This document shows positions 8,462 to 15,383 of a stretch of DNA of 38,539 bases, piece after piece. The DNA comes from Candidatus Anaerotruncus excrementipullorum (GTDB lineage Bacteria > Bacillota > Clostridia > Oscillospirales > Ruminococcaceae). Under the pieces are notes generated by a model that saw nothing but the letters and a program-made list of their open reading frames with translations, had not been told where the DNA came from and did not search any database. A program made the translations under genes and the position numbers. Position 1 is the stretch's first letter. The number at the start of each line of letters is the position of its first letter. The stretch lies in contig DXES01000125.1 of assembly GCA_019114825.1 (NCBI GenBank), forward strand, positions 1-38,539. The letters are read 5' to 3'.

Positions 8462-9751
8462 TTACAGCAGTTCCCCCAGGCACCAGTCGTCCCCGGCGAC
8501 GGTCACCCGCACCGGCAGCAGCCTGCCCTGGAGGTTTTCCGCCCCCGCCGCCCGCACCGGGGTGTAGTTGGCGGTATACCCCTCCCACAGCCCGTCCGCC
8601 AGGCGGCTTTCAAACAGCACCGGCTCCACCAGGCCCACCTGGCGCTGCAAAAACGCCGCCCGCCCCTGGGCGGCCAGGGCGATCATCCGGGCGGAGCGCC
8701 GGTGCTTTTCCGCCCGGGGCACCTGCCCGGGCATCACCGCCGCCCGGGTGCCCGGCCGCCGGGAGTAGGGGAACACATGGACCTTGGCGAAGGCCATCTT
8801 CTCCACAAACGCCAGCGACTGGGCGAATTCCCCCTCGTCCTCCCCCGGGAACCCCACCATCACGTCGGTGGTGATGGCGCAGCCGGGGAACTGTTCCCGC
8901 ATGGCCGCCACAATCCGGGCGTACTCCGCCGTGTCGTAGTGGCGGTTCATCCGCCTCAGGGTGGCGTCACACCCCGACTGGAGGGACAGATGGAACTGGC
9001 CGCAGAGCTTGGGCTGGGCGGCCATCCGGGCGATGTCCTGGGGGGTGAGCAGCTCCGGCTCCACCGAGCCCAGCCGCACCCGCTCCAGCCCCGGCACCCC
9101 GCAGGCCAGCTCCACCGCGTCCGCCAGCCGCAGCCCCAGCTCCCGGCCGTAGCAGGACAGGTTGATCCCCACCAGCACCGCCTCCCGGTAGCCGGCGGCG
9201 GCCAGCCCCTCCAGCTCCCGGCGCAGGTCCTCCGGCGCTTTGGAGCGCAGCGGCCCCCGGGCGGTGGGGATGATGCAGTAGCTGCAATAGTTTTCGCACC
9301 CGTCCTGGATCTTTACAAACGCCCGGGTGCGCTCCGAGAAGGCGTGGACCCGCATGGGCTCGAACCCCTCCCCCCGCTGGTGGGGGGGCAGGCACACCAG
9401 CCGCTCCCCCCCGGCCACACACTGCTCCGCCAGCTCCACCAGCTTTGCCCGGTCCCGGGCGCCGGTGACCAGGTCGGCCTCGGCCAGCTGCCCGGCGGCC
9501 TGGGGGAACGCCTGGGGGTAGCAGCCGGTGAGCACCACCTTGGCCCCGGGGGATTGGGCCTTCAGGTGGCGGAGCATCCTGCGGGTCTTCTGGTCGCCGG
9601 CGGCGGTGACGGTGCAGGAGTTGACCACATACAGGTCCGCCGGCTGGCTGGCGGGGACCACCTGGTGCCCCCGGGCGGCAAAGAGCTCCGCCAAAACCTG
9701 GGCCTCGTACTGGTTGACCTTGCAGCCAAGGGTGTAAAAAGCGACTTTCAT
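8462..9751 (-). CDS. mtaB: tRNA t6A37 C2-methylthiotransferase
   Basis: A 429-residue radical-SAM enzyme that converts t6A37 to ms2t6A37 in tRNAs reading ANN codons. The N-terminal UPF0004 domain supplies the first iron-sulfur cluster through Cys10 (TLGCKVNQYE), Cys46 (NSCTVT) and Cys77 (TGCY). The radical-SAM cluster motif CENYCSYC provides Cys152, Cys156 and Cys159. The C-terminal TRAM-like region follows about residue 370. The TLGCKVNQ start is typical of MtaB rather than MiaB or RimO. Start ATG 9751 follows GGGAG at about 8 bases. It is the first gene after the minus-strand promoter at 9834-9862. Confidence 0.94.
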   Translation of the reverse strand: MKVAFYTLGCKVNQYEAQVLAELFAARGHQVVPASQPADLYVVNSCTVTAAGDQKTRRMLRHLKAQSPGAKVVLTGCYPQAFPQAAGQLAEADLVTGARDRAKLVELAEQCVAGGERLVCLPPHQRGEGFEPMRVHAFSERTRAFVKIQDGCENYCSYCIIPTARGPLRSKAPEDLRRELEGLAAAGYREAVLVGINLSCYGRELGLRLADAVELACGVPGLERVRLGSVEPELLTPQDIARMAAQPKLCGQFHLSLQSGCDATLRRMNRHYDTAEYARIVAAMREQFPGCAITTDVMVGFPGEDEGEFAQSLAFVEKMAFAKVHVFPYSRRPGTRAAVMPGQVPRAEKHRRSARMIALAAQGRAAFLQRQVGLVEPVLFESRLADGLWEGYTANYTPVRAAGAENLQGRLLPVRVTVAGDDWCLGELL

Positions 9752-9833
9752 TTGGACACTCCCGCTAAATTTATCTTAAAATAATTGGCAAACTGCACAA
9801 GAAATAAAAACCCCAATGGGAATACTTGTTCCT

Positions 9834-9862
9834 ATTATAATGAATTTTCTGGGGGAATACAA
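9834..9862 (-). promoter_or_regulatory. Sigma-A promoter of mtaB (and probably purL)
   Basis: On the minus strand -35 TTGTAT (9857-9862), a 17-base spacer and a perfect -10 TATAAT (9834-9839). The leader to the mtaB start is about 75 bases. Its -35 box is only 7 bases from the divergent plus-strand -35 box. Confidence 0.82.
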
Positions 9863-9869
9863 TTAGCAG

Positions 9870-9898
9870 TTGACTTAAAGATTCCCCGCTGATATAGT
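9870..9898 (+). promoter_or_regulatory. Sigma-A promoter of the HPr-like gene
   Basis: TTGACT (9870-9875), 17-base spacer, TATAGT (9893-9898). It lies about 50 bases upstream of the HPr-like start and back to back with the mtaB promoter, so one bound regulator could affect both. Confidence 0.85.
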
Positions 9899-9952
9899 GG
9901 GATTGTGGTAAAAACAGAAAGAAATCAGACTGCGTATAAAGGAGGTCTCCCT

Positions 9953-10186
9953 ATGAAATCCCTGATGATCAAGCTGGACACCATCAGCGATGTGAAAAAC
10001 TTTGTGAACATCGTCTCCAAATGCGACTTTGACGTGGACCTGATCTCCGGCCGCTATGCGGTGGACGCCAAGTCGATCATGGGCATCTTCTCCCTGGACC
10101 TGGCCAAGCCGATCAAGATGGAGGTCTATTCCGACGACTGCCCCGCCTTCCTGGAGGAGGTCAAGCCGTTCCTCGCGGAGAAGTGA
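9953..10186 (+). CDS. HPr-family protein without the phosphorylatable histidine
   Basis: This 77-residue protein has the HPr fold signature, above all DAKSIMGIFSLDL (38-50), which matches the KSIMG.xSL segment around regulatory Ser46 of Firmicute HPr; here the serine is Ser41. The region where HPr has GIHARPA reads TISDVKNFVN, and the whole protein contains no histidine. It therefore cannot take part in PTS phosphotransfer from Enzyme I. Histidine-less HPr homologues occur in clostridia. By analogy with Bacillus Crh, a role as a regulator phosphorylated on serine by an HPr kinase is possible but unproven. The start follows a strong AAAGGAGGT (9938-9946) at 6 bases; an upstream in-frame start at 9905 lies close to the expected transcription start and is rejected. 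Its own promoter and terminator make it monocistronic. Confidence 0.85.
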   Translation: MKSLMIKLDTISDVKNFVNIVSKCDFDVDLISGRYAVDAKSIMGIFSLDLAKPIKMEVYSDDCPAFLEEVKPFLAEK

Positions 10187-10208
10187 TCCCCCAAACGCCA
10201 GCGCATCG

Positions 10209-10246
10209 AAGGCCCCCGCCCGCTACCGGGCGGGGGCCTTTCTCTC
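10209..10246 (+). terminator. Rho-independent terminator of the HPr-like gene
   Basis: A 14-bp perfect stem (10209-10222 with 10227-10240), CTAC loop, then a T-rich tail TTTCTCTCT. Confidence 0.85.
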
Positions 10247-10254
10247 TGCCCCTC

Positions 10255-10283
10255 TGCATACCCGGCGGCCCGCCTGCATAGGA
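10255..10283 (+). promoter_or_regulatory. Possible forespore (sigma-F/G-type) promoter of dacF
   Basis: TGCATA (10255-10260), 16-base spacer, CATAGGA (10277-10283) resembles the Bacillus sigma-G pattern TGMATA / CATACTA with a slightly short spacer. No sigma-A promoter is evident between the terminator at 10246 and the gene. dacF of Bacillus is forespore expressed, which fits, but the match is imperfect. Confidence 0.3.
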
Positions 10284-10312
10284 ATGGACTATCCGTGAAA
10301 AGGGGTGGGGCA

Positions 10313-11464
10313 ATGTCCAGAAGGGTATTGGCGGCGGTATTGGCGGCGGCGCTGGCGGTGGCGGCGGGGACGCCCACGTGGGCGGCGGGGGAGGGGGAGG
10401 CCCTGGGCCAGCAGCTGCCCGCCCAGGCGGCGGTGCTGCTGGAGACCGAGGGGGGCCGGGTGCTCCTGGAGAAAAACCCCGACACCCCCCTGGCCCCCGC
10501 CTCGGTGACCAAGGTGATGACCCTGCTACTGGTGATGGAGGCGCTGGACCAGGGACAGCTGGCGCTGGACCAGGAGGTGGCCTGCTCGGAGCACGCGGCC
10601 TCCATGGGGGGCAGCCAGATCTGGCTGGAGCCGGGGGAGCGGATGACGGTGGAGGACCTCCTAAAGGCCACCGCCATCGCCAGCGCCAACGACGCCTCGG
10701 TGGCCCTGGCGGAGCTCATTGCGGGCAGCGAGGGGGCGTTTGTGGAGCGGATGAACCAGCGGGCGCAGGAGCTGGGGATGGAGAACACCCACTTTGAAAA
10801 CGCCACCGGCCTGGACGCCGAGGGCCACCTCTCCACCGCCCGGGATATCGCCATCATGAGCCGGGCGCTGCTGACCCACCCGAAGATCAAGGACTATTCC
10901 ACCGTCTGGATGGACACCCTGCGGGACGGCCAGACCCAGCTGGTGAACACCAACAAGCTGGTGCGGTTCTATGAGGGGTGTACCGGCCTCAAAACCGGCA
11001 CCACCGACGCCGCCGGCAGCTGCCTGGCGGCCAGCGCCCAGCGGGACGGGCTGGAGCTGGTGGCGGTGGTGCTGGGCAGCCCCTCCTCGGATGAGCGGTT
11101 CTCCGCCGCCCGGGCGCTGCTGGACTACGGCTTTGCCAACTATGTGCGCCTGCCGCTGCCGGCGCCCCAGGCGGCGCCCACCGTACCGGTGACCGGCGGG
11201 GTGGCCCCCCAGGTGGCCTGGATGTCCAAGGGGCCGGGGGCGGTGGTGGTGCGCGCGGCCGACCGCCAGGCGGTGGAGCAGCAGGTGGAGCTGGCGGAGG
11301 ACCTGCAGGCCCCGGTGGAGCTGGGGCAGATCCTGGGGCGGGTGACGGTGACCGCCGGGGGCAGCCCGGTGTGTGAATACGAGCTGGTGGCCGCCGAGGC
11401 GGTGGAGGAGATGACCTTCTCCCGGGCGCTGGGGCGGCTGGTGGAGGGGCTGCTGCGGCTGTAG
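10313..11464 (+). CDS. dacF: D-alanyl-D-alanine carboxypeptidase, DacF/PBP5 type
   Basis: A 383-residue secreted low-molecular-weight penicillin-binding protein that trims the terminal D-Ala of peptidoglycan stem peptides. The signal peptide ends near residue 25 (TWAAG). All three active-site motifs are intact: SVTK (64-67, nucleophile Ser64), SAN (124-126) and KTG (227-229). The PBP5-type C-terminal domain (about 265-355) and a terminal amphipathic helix (FSRALGRLVEGLLRL) would hold it to the membrane. ATG 10313 after AAAAGGGGTGGGG is preferred over GTG 10295, which lacks a good ribosome site. It is the only S11 protein in the first half of the window with a complete active site, unlike the homologue at 1206-2885. 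Monocistronic, with its own terminator. Confidence 0.93.
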   Translation: MSRRVLAAVLAAALAVAAGTPTWAAGEGEALGQQLPAQAAVLLETEGGRVLLEKNPDTPLAPASVTKVMTLLLVMEALDQGQLALDQEVACSEHAASMGGSQIWLEPGERMTVEDLLKATAIASANDASVALAELIAGSEGAFVERMNQRAQELGMENTHFENATGLDAEGHLSTARDIAIMSRALLTHPKIKDYSTVWMDTLRDGQTQLVNTNKLVRFYEGCTGLKTGTTDAAGSCLAASAQRDGLELVAVVLGSPSSDERFSAARALLDYGFANYVRLPLPAPQAAPTVPVTGGVAPQVAWMSKGPGAVVVRAADRQAVEQQVELAEDLQAPVELGQILGRVTVTAGGSPVCEYELVAAEAVEEMTFSRALGRLVEGLLRL

Positions 11465-11473
11465 CGGCCCCTT

Positions 11474-11508
11474 TCCCCGCGCTCTTCGGGGCGGCGGGGA
11501 TTATTTTT
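11474..11508 (+). terminator. Rho-independent terminator of dacF
   Basis: A stem of TCCCCGC (11474-11480) with GCGGGGA (11494-11500), extended by GCTC/GGGC closed by a stable C(TTCG)G tetraloop, then TTATTTTT (11501-11508). One G is bulged. Confidence 0.8.
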
Positions 11509-11528
11509 GGAATTTTTGGGAACGCGAC

Positions 11529-11557
11529 TTGAAAAGGGGCGGCAAATCGGGTACAAT
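11529..11557 (+). promoter_or_regulatory. Sigma-A promoter of pgi
   Basis: TTGAAA (11529-11534), 17-base spacer, TACAAT (11552-11557), about 80 bases before the pgi start. Confidence 0.82.
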
Positions 11558-11636
11558 GTGTATAAGAAATCCCCGGGTCCCCCCGGGGGTGGATTGTGCG
11601 AAATATCCAACACTTTGTCCGAAAGGGTGAGATGGC

Positions 11637-12974
11637 ATGGCAACAAAGCTCAATTTACAGCATCTCAAGGCCTTTGTCCGGGACCAGGAGCTGGCGGCGA
11701 TGGCCCCCCAGGTGGAGGCCGCCCACCGCCTGCTGGAGGAACGGTCCGGCCCGGGCAGCGATTTTTTGGGCTGGGTACAGCTTCCCAAGGAATACGACAG
11801 GGAGGAGTTCGCGCGCATCCAGGCCGCGGCCCGCAAGATCCAGTCGGATTCCGACGTCCTGGTGGTCATCGGGATCGGCGGGTCCTATCTGGGGGCGCGG
11901 GCGGCGCTGGAGCTGCTGCGGTCTCCTTTTTATAACAACCAGAAAAAGTCCACCCCGGACATCTACTTTGTGGGCAACAGCATCAGCCCCGACTACCTGA
12001 ACACCATCCTGGCCCTGTGCGAGGGCAGGCGGCTGTCGGTGAACATCATCTCCAAGAGCGGTACCACCACCGAGCCCGCCCTGGCCTTCCGGGTGTTCCG
12101 GGAGCTGTTGGAGCAGCAGTACGGCAAAGAGGGGGCCCGCTCCCGCATCTACGCCACCACCGACAAGGCCCGGGGCACCCTCAAGGAGCTCAGCGACCGG
12201 GAGGGGTACGAGACGTTTGTCATCCCCGACGACGTGGGCGGCCGCTACTCGGTGCTCACCGCGGTGGGGCTGCTGCCCATGGCGGTGGCGGGCATCGATA
12301 TCCAGCAGGTGATGGAGGGGGCCGCCGCCGCGGTGGACGAGCTCTCCTGCCCCGACCTGATGCAAAACGACGCCTACCGCTATGCCGCCTGCCGCAACAT
12401 CCTCTACCGCAAGGGCAAGCGGGTGGAGCTGATGGCCTGCTACGAGCCGGCCTTCGCCCTGATGAACGAGTGGTACAAGCAGCTGTTCGGCGAGAGCGAG
12501 GGCAAGGACCAGAAGGGCATCTTCCCCGCCTCGGTGATCTTCTCCACCGACCTGCACTCCATGGGCCAGTATGTCCAGGACGGCAGCCGCATCCTCTTTG
12601 AGACGGTGGTGGATATCCAGCGCCCCACCCAGGATTTCTTCATCAAGGACGACCCGGAGAACCTGGACGGGCTCAACTTCCTCTCCAACCAGCAGATGTC
12701 GGTGGTCAACCGCAAGGCCATGCAGGGCACCGTGCTGGCCCACACCCAGGGGGGCGTGCCCACCATGCTCCTGGAGGTGCCGGAGATCAATGAATTCGAA
12801 TTCGGCTACCTGGTCTACTTCTTCGAGCGGGCCTGCGCCATCAGCGGCTACCTGGACGGGGTGAACCCCTTCGACCAGCCGGGGGTGGAGAGCTACAAGA
12901 AGAACATGTTCGCCCTGCTGGGCAAGCCGGGCTACGAGGCCCAGAAGGCCGCTTTGGAGGCCCAGCTGGGATAA
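11637..12974 (+). CDS. pgi: Glucose-6-phosphate isomerase
   Basis: A 445-residue cytosolic enzyme interconverting glucose 6-phosphate and fructose 6-phosphate in glycolysis and gluconeogenesis. The length matches the short bacterial form of about 450 residues. Visible motifs are [13 protein letters not shown] (79-91) and the phosphate loop SKSGTTTEP (139-147). [10 protein letters not shown] carries the expected catalytic Glu288. A conserved His lies in TDLHSMGQ and a C-terminal Lys in GVESYKKNM. The start ATG lies a few bases after GAAAGGGTGAG. An overlapping out-of-frame ATG five bases upstream is not used. It has its own promoter, and no other glycolytic gene is adjacent. Confidence 0.97.
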   Translation: MATKLNLQHLKAFVRDQELAAMAPQVEAAHRLLEERSGPGSDFLGWVQLPKEYDREEFARIQAAARKIQSDSDVLVVIGIGGSYLGARAALELLRSPFYNNQKKSTPDIYFVGNSISPDYLNTILALCEGRRLSVNIISKSGTTTEPALAFRVFRELLEQQYGKEGARSRIYATTDKARGTLKELSDREGYETFVIPDDVGGRYSVLTAVGLLPMAVAGIDIQQVMEGAAAAVDELSCPDLMQNDAYRYAACRNILYRKGKRVELMACYEPAFALMNEWYKQLFGESEGKDQKGIFPASVIFSTDLHSMGQYVQDGSRILFETVVDIQRPTQDFFIKDDPENLDGLNFLSNQQMSVVNRKAMQGTVLAHTQGGVPTMLLEVPEINEFEFGYLVYFFERACAISGYLDGVNPFDQPGVESYKKNMFALLGKPGYEAQKAALEAQLG

Positions 12975-12979
12975 CCCCC

Positions 12980-13007
12980 TTTGAATGTTCGCCGTTGGCG
13001 TTTCAAA
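12980..13007 (+). other. Imperfect hairpin between pgi and the P-loop gene
   Basis: TTTGAA (12980-12985) and CGCC (12990-12993) pair with GGCG (12997-13000) and TTCAAA (13002-13007) around a GTT loop, with an internal loop. No T-run follows, so it may be a weak terminator, an mRNA 3'-end structure or chance. Confidence 0.3.
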
Positions 13008-13032
13008 TAAATGATGATTTGGAGGAATAGTT

Positions 13033-13443
13033 ATGATTAAACTGATCGTTGGCAACAAGGGCTCCGGCAAGACCAAGGCGCTCATCGGCATGGTGAATGA
13101 GGCGGTGGAGACCTCCAAGGGCAACGTGGTCTGTGTGGAAAAGGGCAACACCCTCACCTTCGACGTGAGCCACCGGGCCCGCCTGGTGGATGTGGACAGC
13201 TACGGCGTCAAGGGGTTCGATGCCTTCTTCGGTTTCTTCTGCGGCCTGTTCGCCGGCAACTACGATATCACCGAGGTGTTTGTGGACGGCTCCTTCAAGG
13301 TGGGCGGCAAGGACTTCATGGCCTTCGCCCTGATGATCGAGAAGCTGGTGCCCATCACCCAGGAGAACGGCGCCACCATGACCTTCACCGTCTCCTGCGA
13401 CAAGAGCGACCTGCCCGAGCGGATCCATCAGTACATCATCTAA
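13033..13443 (+). CDS. Small P-loop nucleotide-binding protein, function unknown
   Basis: A 136-residue protein opening with a textbook Walker A motif GNKGSGKT at residues 7-14, right after the first beta strand. A hydrophobic strand ending in Asp85 (EVFVDG) could serve as Walker B. No DNA-binding, membrane or nuclease motif is visible, and the chain is far too short for an AAA+ or PilT ATPase. Similar small proteins in clostridial genomes are sometimes labelled 'twitching motility protein PilT', a name I do not think the sequence supports. A strong TTGGAGGAA site precedes ATG 13033. It stands alone between pgi and the large hairpin at 13466-13499. Function cannot be assigned; a regulatory NTPase or kinase-like role is possible. 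Confidence 0.8.
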   Translation: MIKLIVGNKGSGKTKALIGMVNEAVETSKGNVVCVEKGNTLTFDVSHRARLVDVDSYGVKGFDAFFGFFCGLFAGNYDITEVFVDGSFKVGGKDFMAFALMIEKLVPITQENGATMTFTVSCDKSDLPERIHQYII

Positions 13444-13465
13444 AAAAGCCGAAAACCCAACGGGA

Positions 13466-13499
13466 GCGGGAGCCCGGCCGCGTGCGGCCGGGCTCCCGC
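13466..13499 (+). terminator. Strong hairpin after the P-loop gene, no T-tract
   Basis: GC-rich perfect arms at 13466-13480 and 13485-13499 (15 bp) around a CGTG loop. The sequence after it on the plus strand (CATGCTTGG) has no T-run, so it is either an atypical terminator or a 3'-end stabiliser. Read on the minus strand, a T-run does occur about 20 bases beyond, but no minus-strand gene needs it. Confidence 0.5.
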
Positions 13500-13522
13500 C
13501 ATGCTTGGCAGCATTTTCCGGC

Positions 13523-13551
13523 TGGACAACCGGGGCAAAACCGGCTATAAT
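13523..13551 (+). promoter_or_regulatory. Sigma-A promoter of the DUF6612-like gene
   Basis: TGGACA (13523-13528, one mismatch to TTGACA), 17-base spacer, perfect TATAAT (13546-13551); leader about 50 bases. Confidence 0.85.
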
Positions 13552-13607
13552 GGCAGTGACAGCCCGGGAAAAAGCCCCGGGCGGAAGAAAAGAAGGGAGT
13601 TTTCGCA

Positions 13608-14423
13608 ATGAAAAAGTTCCTGGCGATCCTTTTGGCCGCCGGTTTGGTGGCCTCCCTCTCCGGCTTCACCACCAAGGACGACCCGGCGGAAGTCTACGAG
13701 CAGGCGATGGCCAAATCCCTGGAGGCGGGCAGCCAGCAGATGGACTGCGACATGACCATGACCCTGCGCTACGGCGCCCAGACGCTGGAGATCGGCATGG
13801 ATTTTGACGCCCAGGTGGTCCGGGACGGGGAGGGCTACCAGATGGCCATGACCGGCAGCCTGGACCTCTTGGGCCAGCAGCTGCCCATGGAGCTCTACTA
13901 CCTGGACAATTGGTGCTACATGGATGTTTTGGGGCAAAAGGTGAAAACCCGGATGCCCCTGGACCAGATGCTGGCCCTCACCGGCGCCCAGGCTTCCACC
14001 CTCTCCCCGGTGCCCTATATGGAGAAGCTGACTTTGGAGCCCCAGGGGGAGCAGGCGCAGCTCACCTACCGCATCCCCCAGGCGGCCATGATCCGGTATT
14101 TTGAGGACGTGCTGGCCGCCACCGGCCCCGCCCTCACCGCCGAGGAGCAGGCCCAGATGGAGCTGGTGAAGCTGGGCAGCATGGACGGGACGCTGGTGGT
14201 GGACGGGGAGTACAACACCCTGTCGGAGGACGCCCGGATGAACCTGTTCCTCTATGTGGGGGAGGACGTGATCCCCTGCACCCTGCGGATGGCGGTGGAC
14301 TACAGCCCCCTGGCGGCGGGCACCCAGCTGCAGTTCCCCGCCGACCTGGCCAGCTACCCAACCGAGGAACAGCTGGCCGCCCAGGTGGCAGCCCAGCAGG
14401 CAGCGGCCCAGCCCGCGGCCTGA
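13608..14423 (+). CDS. Secreted DUF6612/LppX-like protein
   Basis: A 271-residue exported protein. The signal peptide MKKFLAILLAAGLVASLSGF looks like a lipoprotein signal in which the lipobox cysteine is replaced by phenylalanine (LSG-F, codon TTC where TGC would give Cys). As written it would be released or processed by signal peptidase I. The mature part alternates beta strands with repeated Met/Asp patterns (MDCDMTMTLRYG, GYQMAMTGSLDLLG, YLDNWCYMDVLGQKVK), as in the DUF6612 and LppX/LolA-like superfamily, whose beta-baskets often bind lipids or hydrophobic ligands. It ends in an Ala/Gln-rich tail. The start follows AAGAAGGGAG. It has its own promoter and a bidirectional terminator. Function unknown. 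Confidence 0.75.
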   Translation: MKKFLAILLAAGLVASLSGFTTKDDPAEVYEQAMAKSLEAGSQQMDCDMTMTLRYGAQTLEIGMDFDAQVVRDGEGYQMAMTGSLDLLGQQLPMELYYLDNWCYMDVLGQKVKTRMPLDQMLALTGAQASTLSPVPYMEKLTLEPQGEQAQLTYRIPQAAMIRYFEDVLAATGPALTAEEQAQMELVKLGSMDGTLVVDGEYNTLSEDARMNLFLYVGEDVIPCTLRMAVDYSPLAAGTQLQFPADLASYPTEEQLAAQVAAQQAAAQPAA

Positions 14424-14448
14424 GCGCCCCCTTTCCCCCAAGGCATGG

Positions 14449-14481
14449 AAAAAGGCTGTTGCCCCGGCAACAGCCTTTTTT
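14449..14481. terminator. Bidirectional Rho-independent terminator
   Basis: Perfect arms AAAAAGGCTGTTGCC (14449-14463) and its complement (14466-14480) with T-runs on both strands. It is shared by the convergent genes at 13608-14423 and 14482-15144 and directly abuts the stop codon of the latter. Confidence 0.92.
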
Positions 14482-15144
14482 CTACTTCAACAGGTATTGT
14501 TTTGGTATATTTTTCCACTGAATTTGGTCTGCATGGATGGAAAGGTATTTTTTGGTCAGTTGACCCCATTGCTCTTTGGAAACAGGGACCTCTTCAAAGA
14601 AATAATCATCTGCATCATCGTAAATTCCATTTTCATTTCGATCTCCCCTTTGAAAGGATAATTGGACTTGTATTTCGCCATGAAAGTTTAAAGTTTTATA
14701 GAGATAGATGTCGTGTTTGGGGGCAGCCCCATGATATGTATACAGAATGGCCCCATTATTTAAGGGCTGCTCATAGGATACGCCGGAATACCATAGAACC
14801 ATTTCATCCTCTTGATAGGAGAAGATATCATAAGCATTTCCCCTGACTCCCCAACTACAAATATGTAATTCTGGAATAGCGTCCCCATTCATATCAAAAA
14901 TTGCATAACGTATCCTGTCCTCACTTGCATTTTCAGTCCATAATTCTTCATCATCGATACGGACACCTCTGTTTCCCTCCAAAAAATCGGAATAAGCGCC
15001 GGTTGCCATACGGATGGGATCTTTTTCAATGTTTCTAAAAAGTCCCGCCTCCGATTGGGTGGCATTAGACGAAGCCGGGTCGCAGGCGGATAAGAGCGAC
15101 AGCAGTGCAAAGGCGATTGCGATTCCCCGGATGCTCCGGCACAT
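14482..15144 (-). CDS. Uncharacterised lipoprotein with DxNGDxxPEL motif
   Basis: A 220-residue predicted lipoprotein: MCRSIRG, hydrophobic stretch, lipobox LLSAC with Cys21. The mature protein contains FDMNGDAIPELHI, a short Asp-rich loop seen in many clostridial lipoproteins and resembling calcium-binding or FG-GAP-like loops, and a second Asp/Asn cluster, DRNENGIYDDADDYF. It ends in a Trp/Lys-rich segment. ATG 15144 is chosen over an in-frame upstream start at 15285 because it follows AGGAGGGG and starts the signal peptide. The base composition is clearly more AT-rich than neighbouring genes, with codons such as ATA, TTA and AGA that the housekeeping genes avoid, suggesting later acquisition. 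It is divergent from the WG-repeat lipoprotein gene. Function unknown. Confidence 0.8.
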   Translation of the reverse strand: MCRSIRGIAIAFALLSLLSACDPASSNATQSEAGLFRNIEKDPIRMATGAYSDFLEGNRGVRIDDEELWTENASEDRIRYAIFDMNGDAIPELHICSWGVRGNAYDIFSYQEDEMVLWYSGVSYEQPLNNGAILYTYHGAAPKHDIYLYKTLNFHGEIQVQLSFQRGDRNENGIYDDADDYFFEEVPVSKEQWGQLTKKYLSIHADQIQWKNIPKQYLLK

Positions 15145-15251
15145 TTTGACCCCTCCTAAAATTTTTGGGCATCCTCTAAGCGGACGCCATACCGGCAAAA
15201 TATTCTTCCAATGCGGCCCCAGGGGAGGGACCGCCGCCATTTCCCAAACCC

Positions 15252-15280
15252 ATAATACCATTTTGCCCCCGGGGACGCAA
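15252..15280 (-). promoter_or_regulatory. Sigma-A promoter of the lipoprotein gene at 14482
   Basis: On the minus strand TTGCGT (15275-15280), 17-base spacer, TATTAT (15252-15257). The leader is about 100 bases. The rest of the 239-base divergent region holds no confident plus-strand promoter: TTGCAC at 15322 lacks a good -10 partner. Confidence 0.6.
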
Positions 15281-15383
15281 TGCATTTACGGTGCCGGTTT
15301 TGGCAACCCCTTGTAAAGTCGTTGCACATTTTTCGCGCCTAAAGGACACTGAATATAGGAAAACATCCGAGAGGTGGGGCCCT

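Noticed and set aside
4463-9784. A very long plus-strand open frame opposite purL and mtaB
   Set aside because: It is antisense to two well-identified genes, has low-complexity Gly/His/Pro/Leu composition, no ribosome site and no domain; such frames arise from GC-rich codon bias.
15145-15383. Search for a small gene or RNA in the divergent lipoprotein gap
   Set aside because: No frame with a ribosome site and no tRNA-like or strong hairpin structure; only the minus-strand promoter at 15252-15280 is credible.
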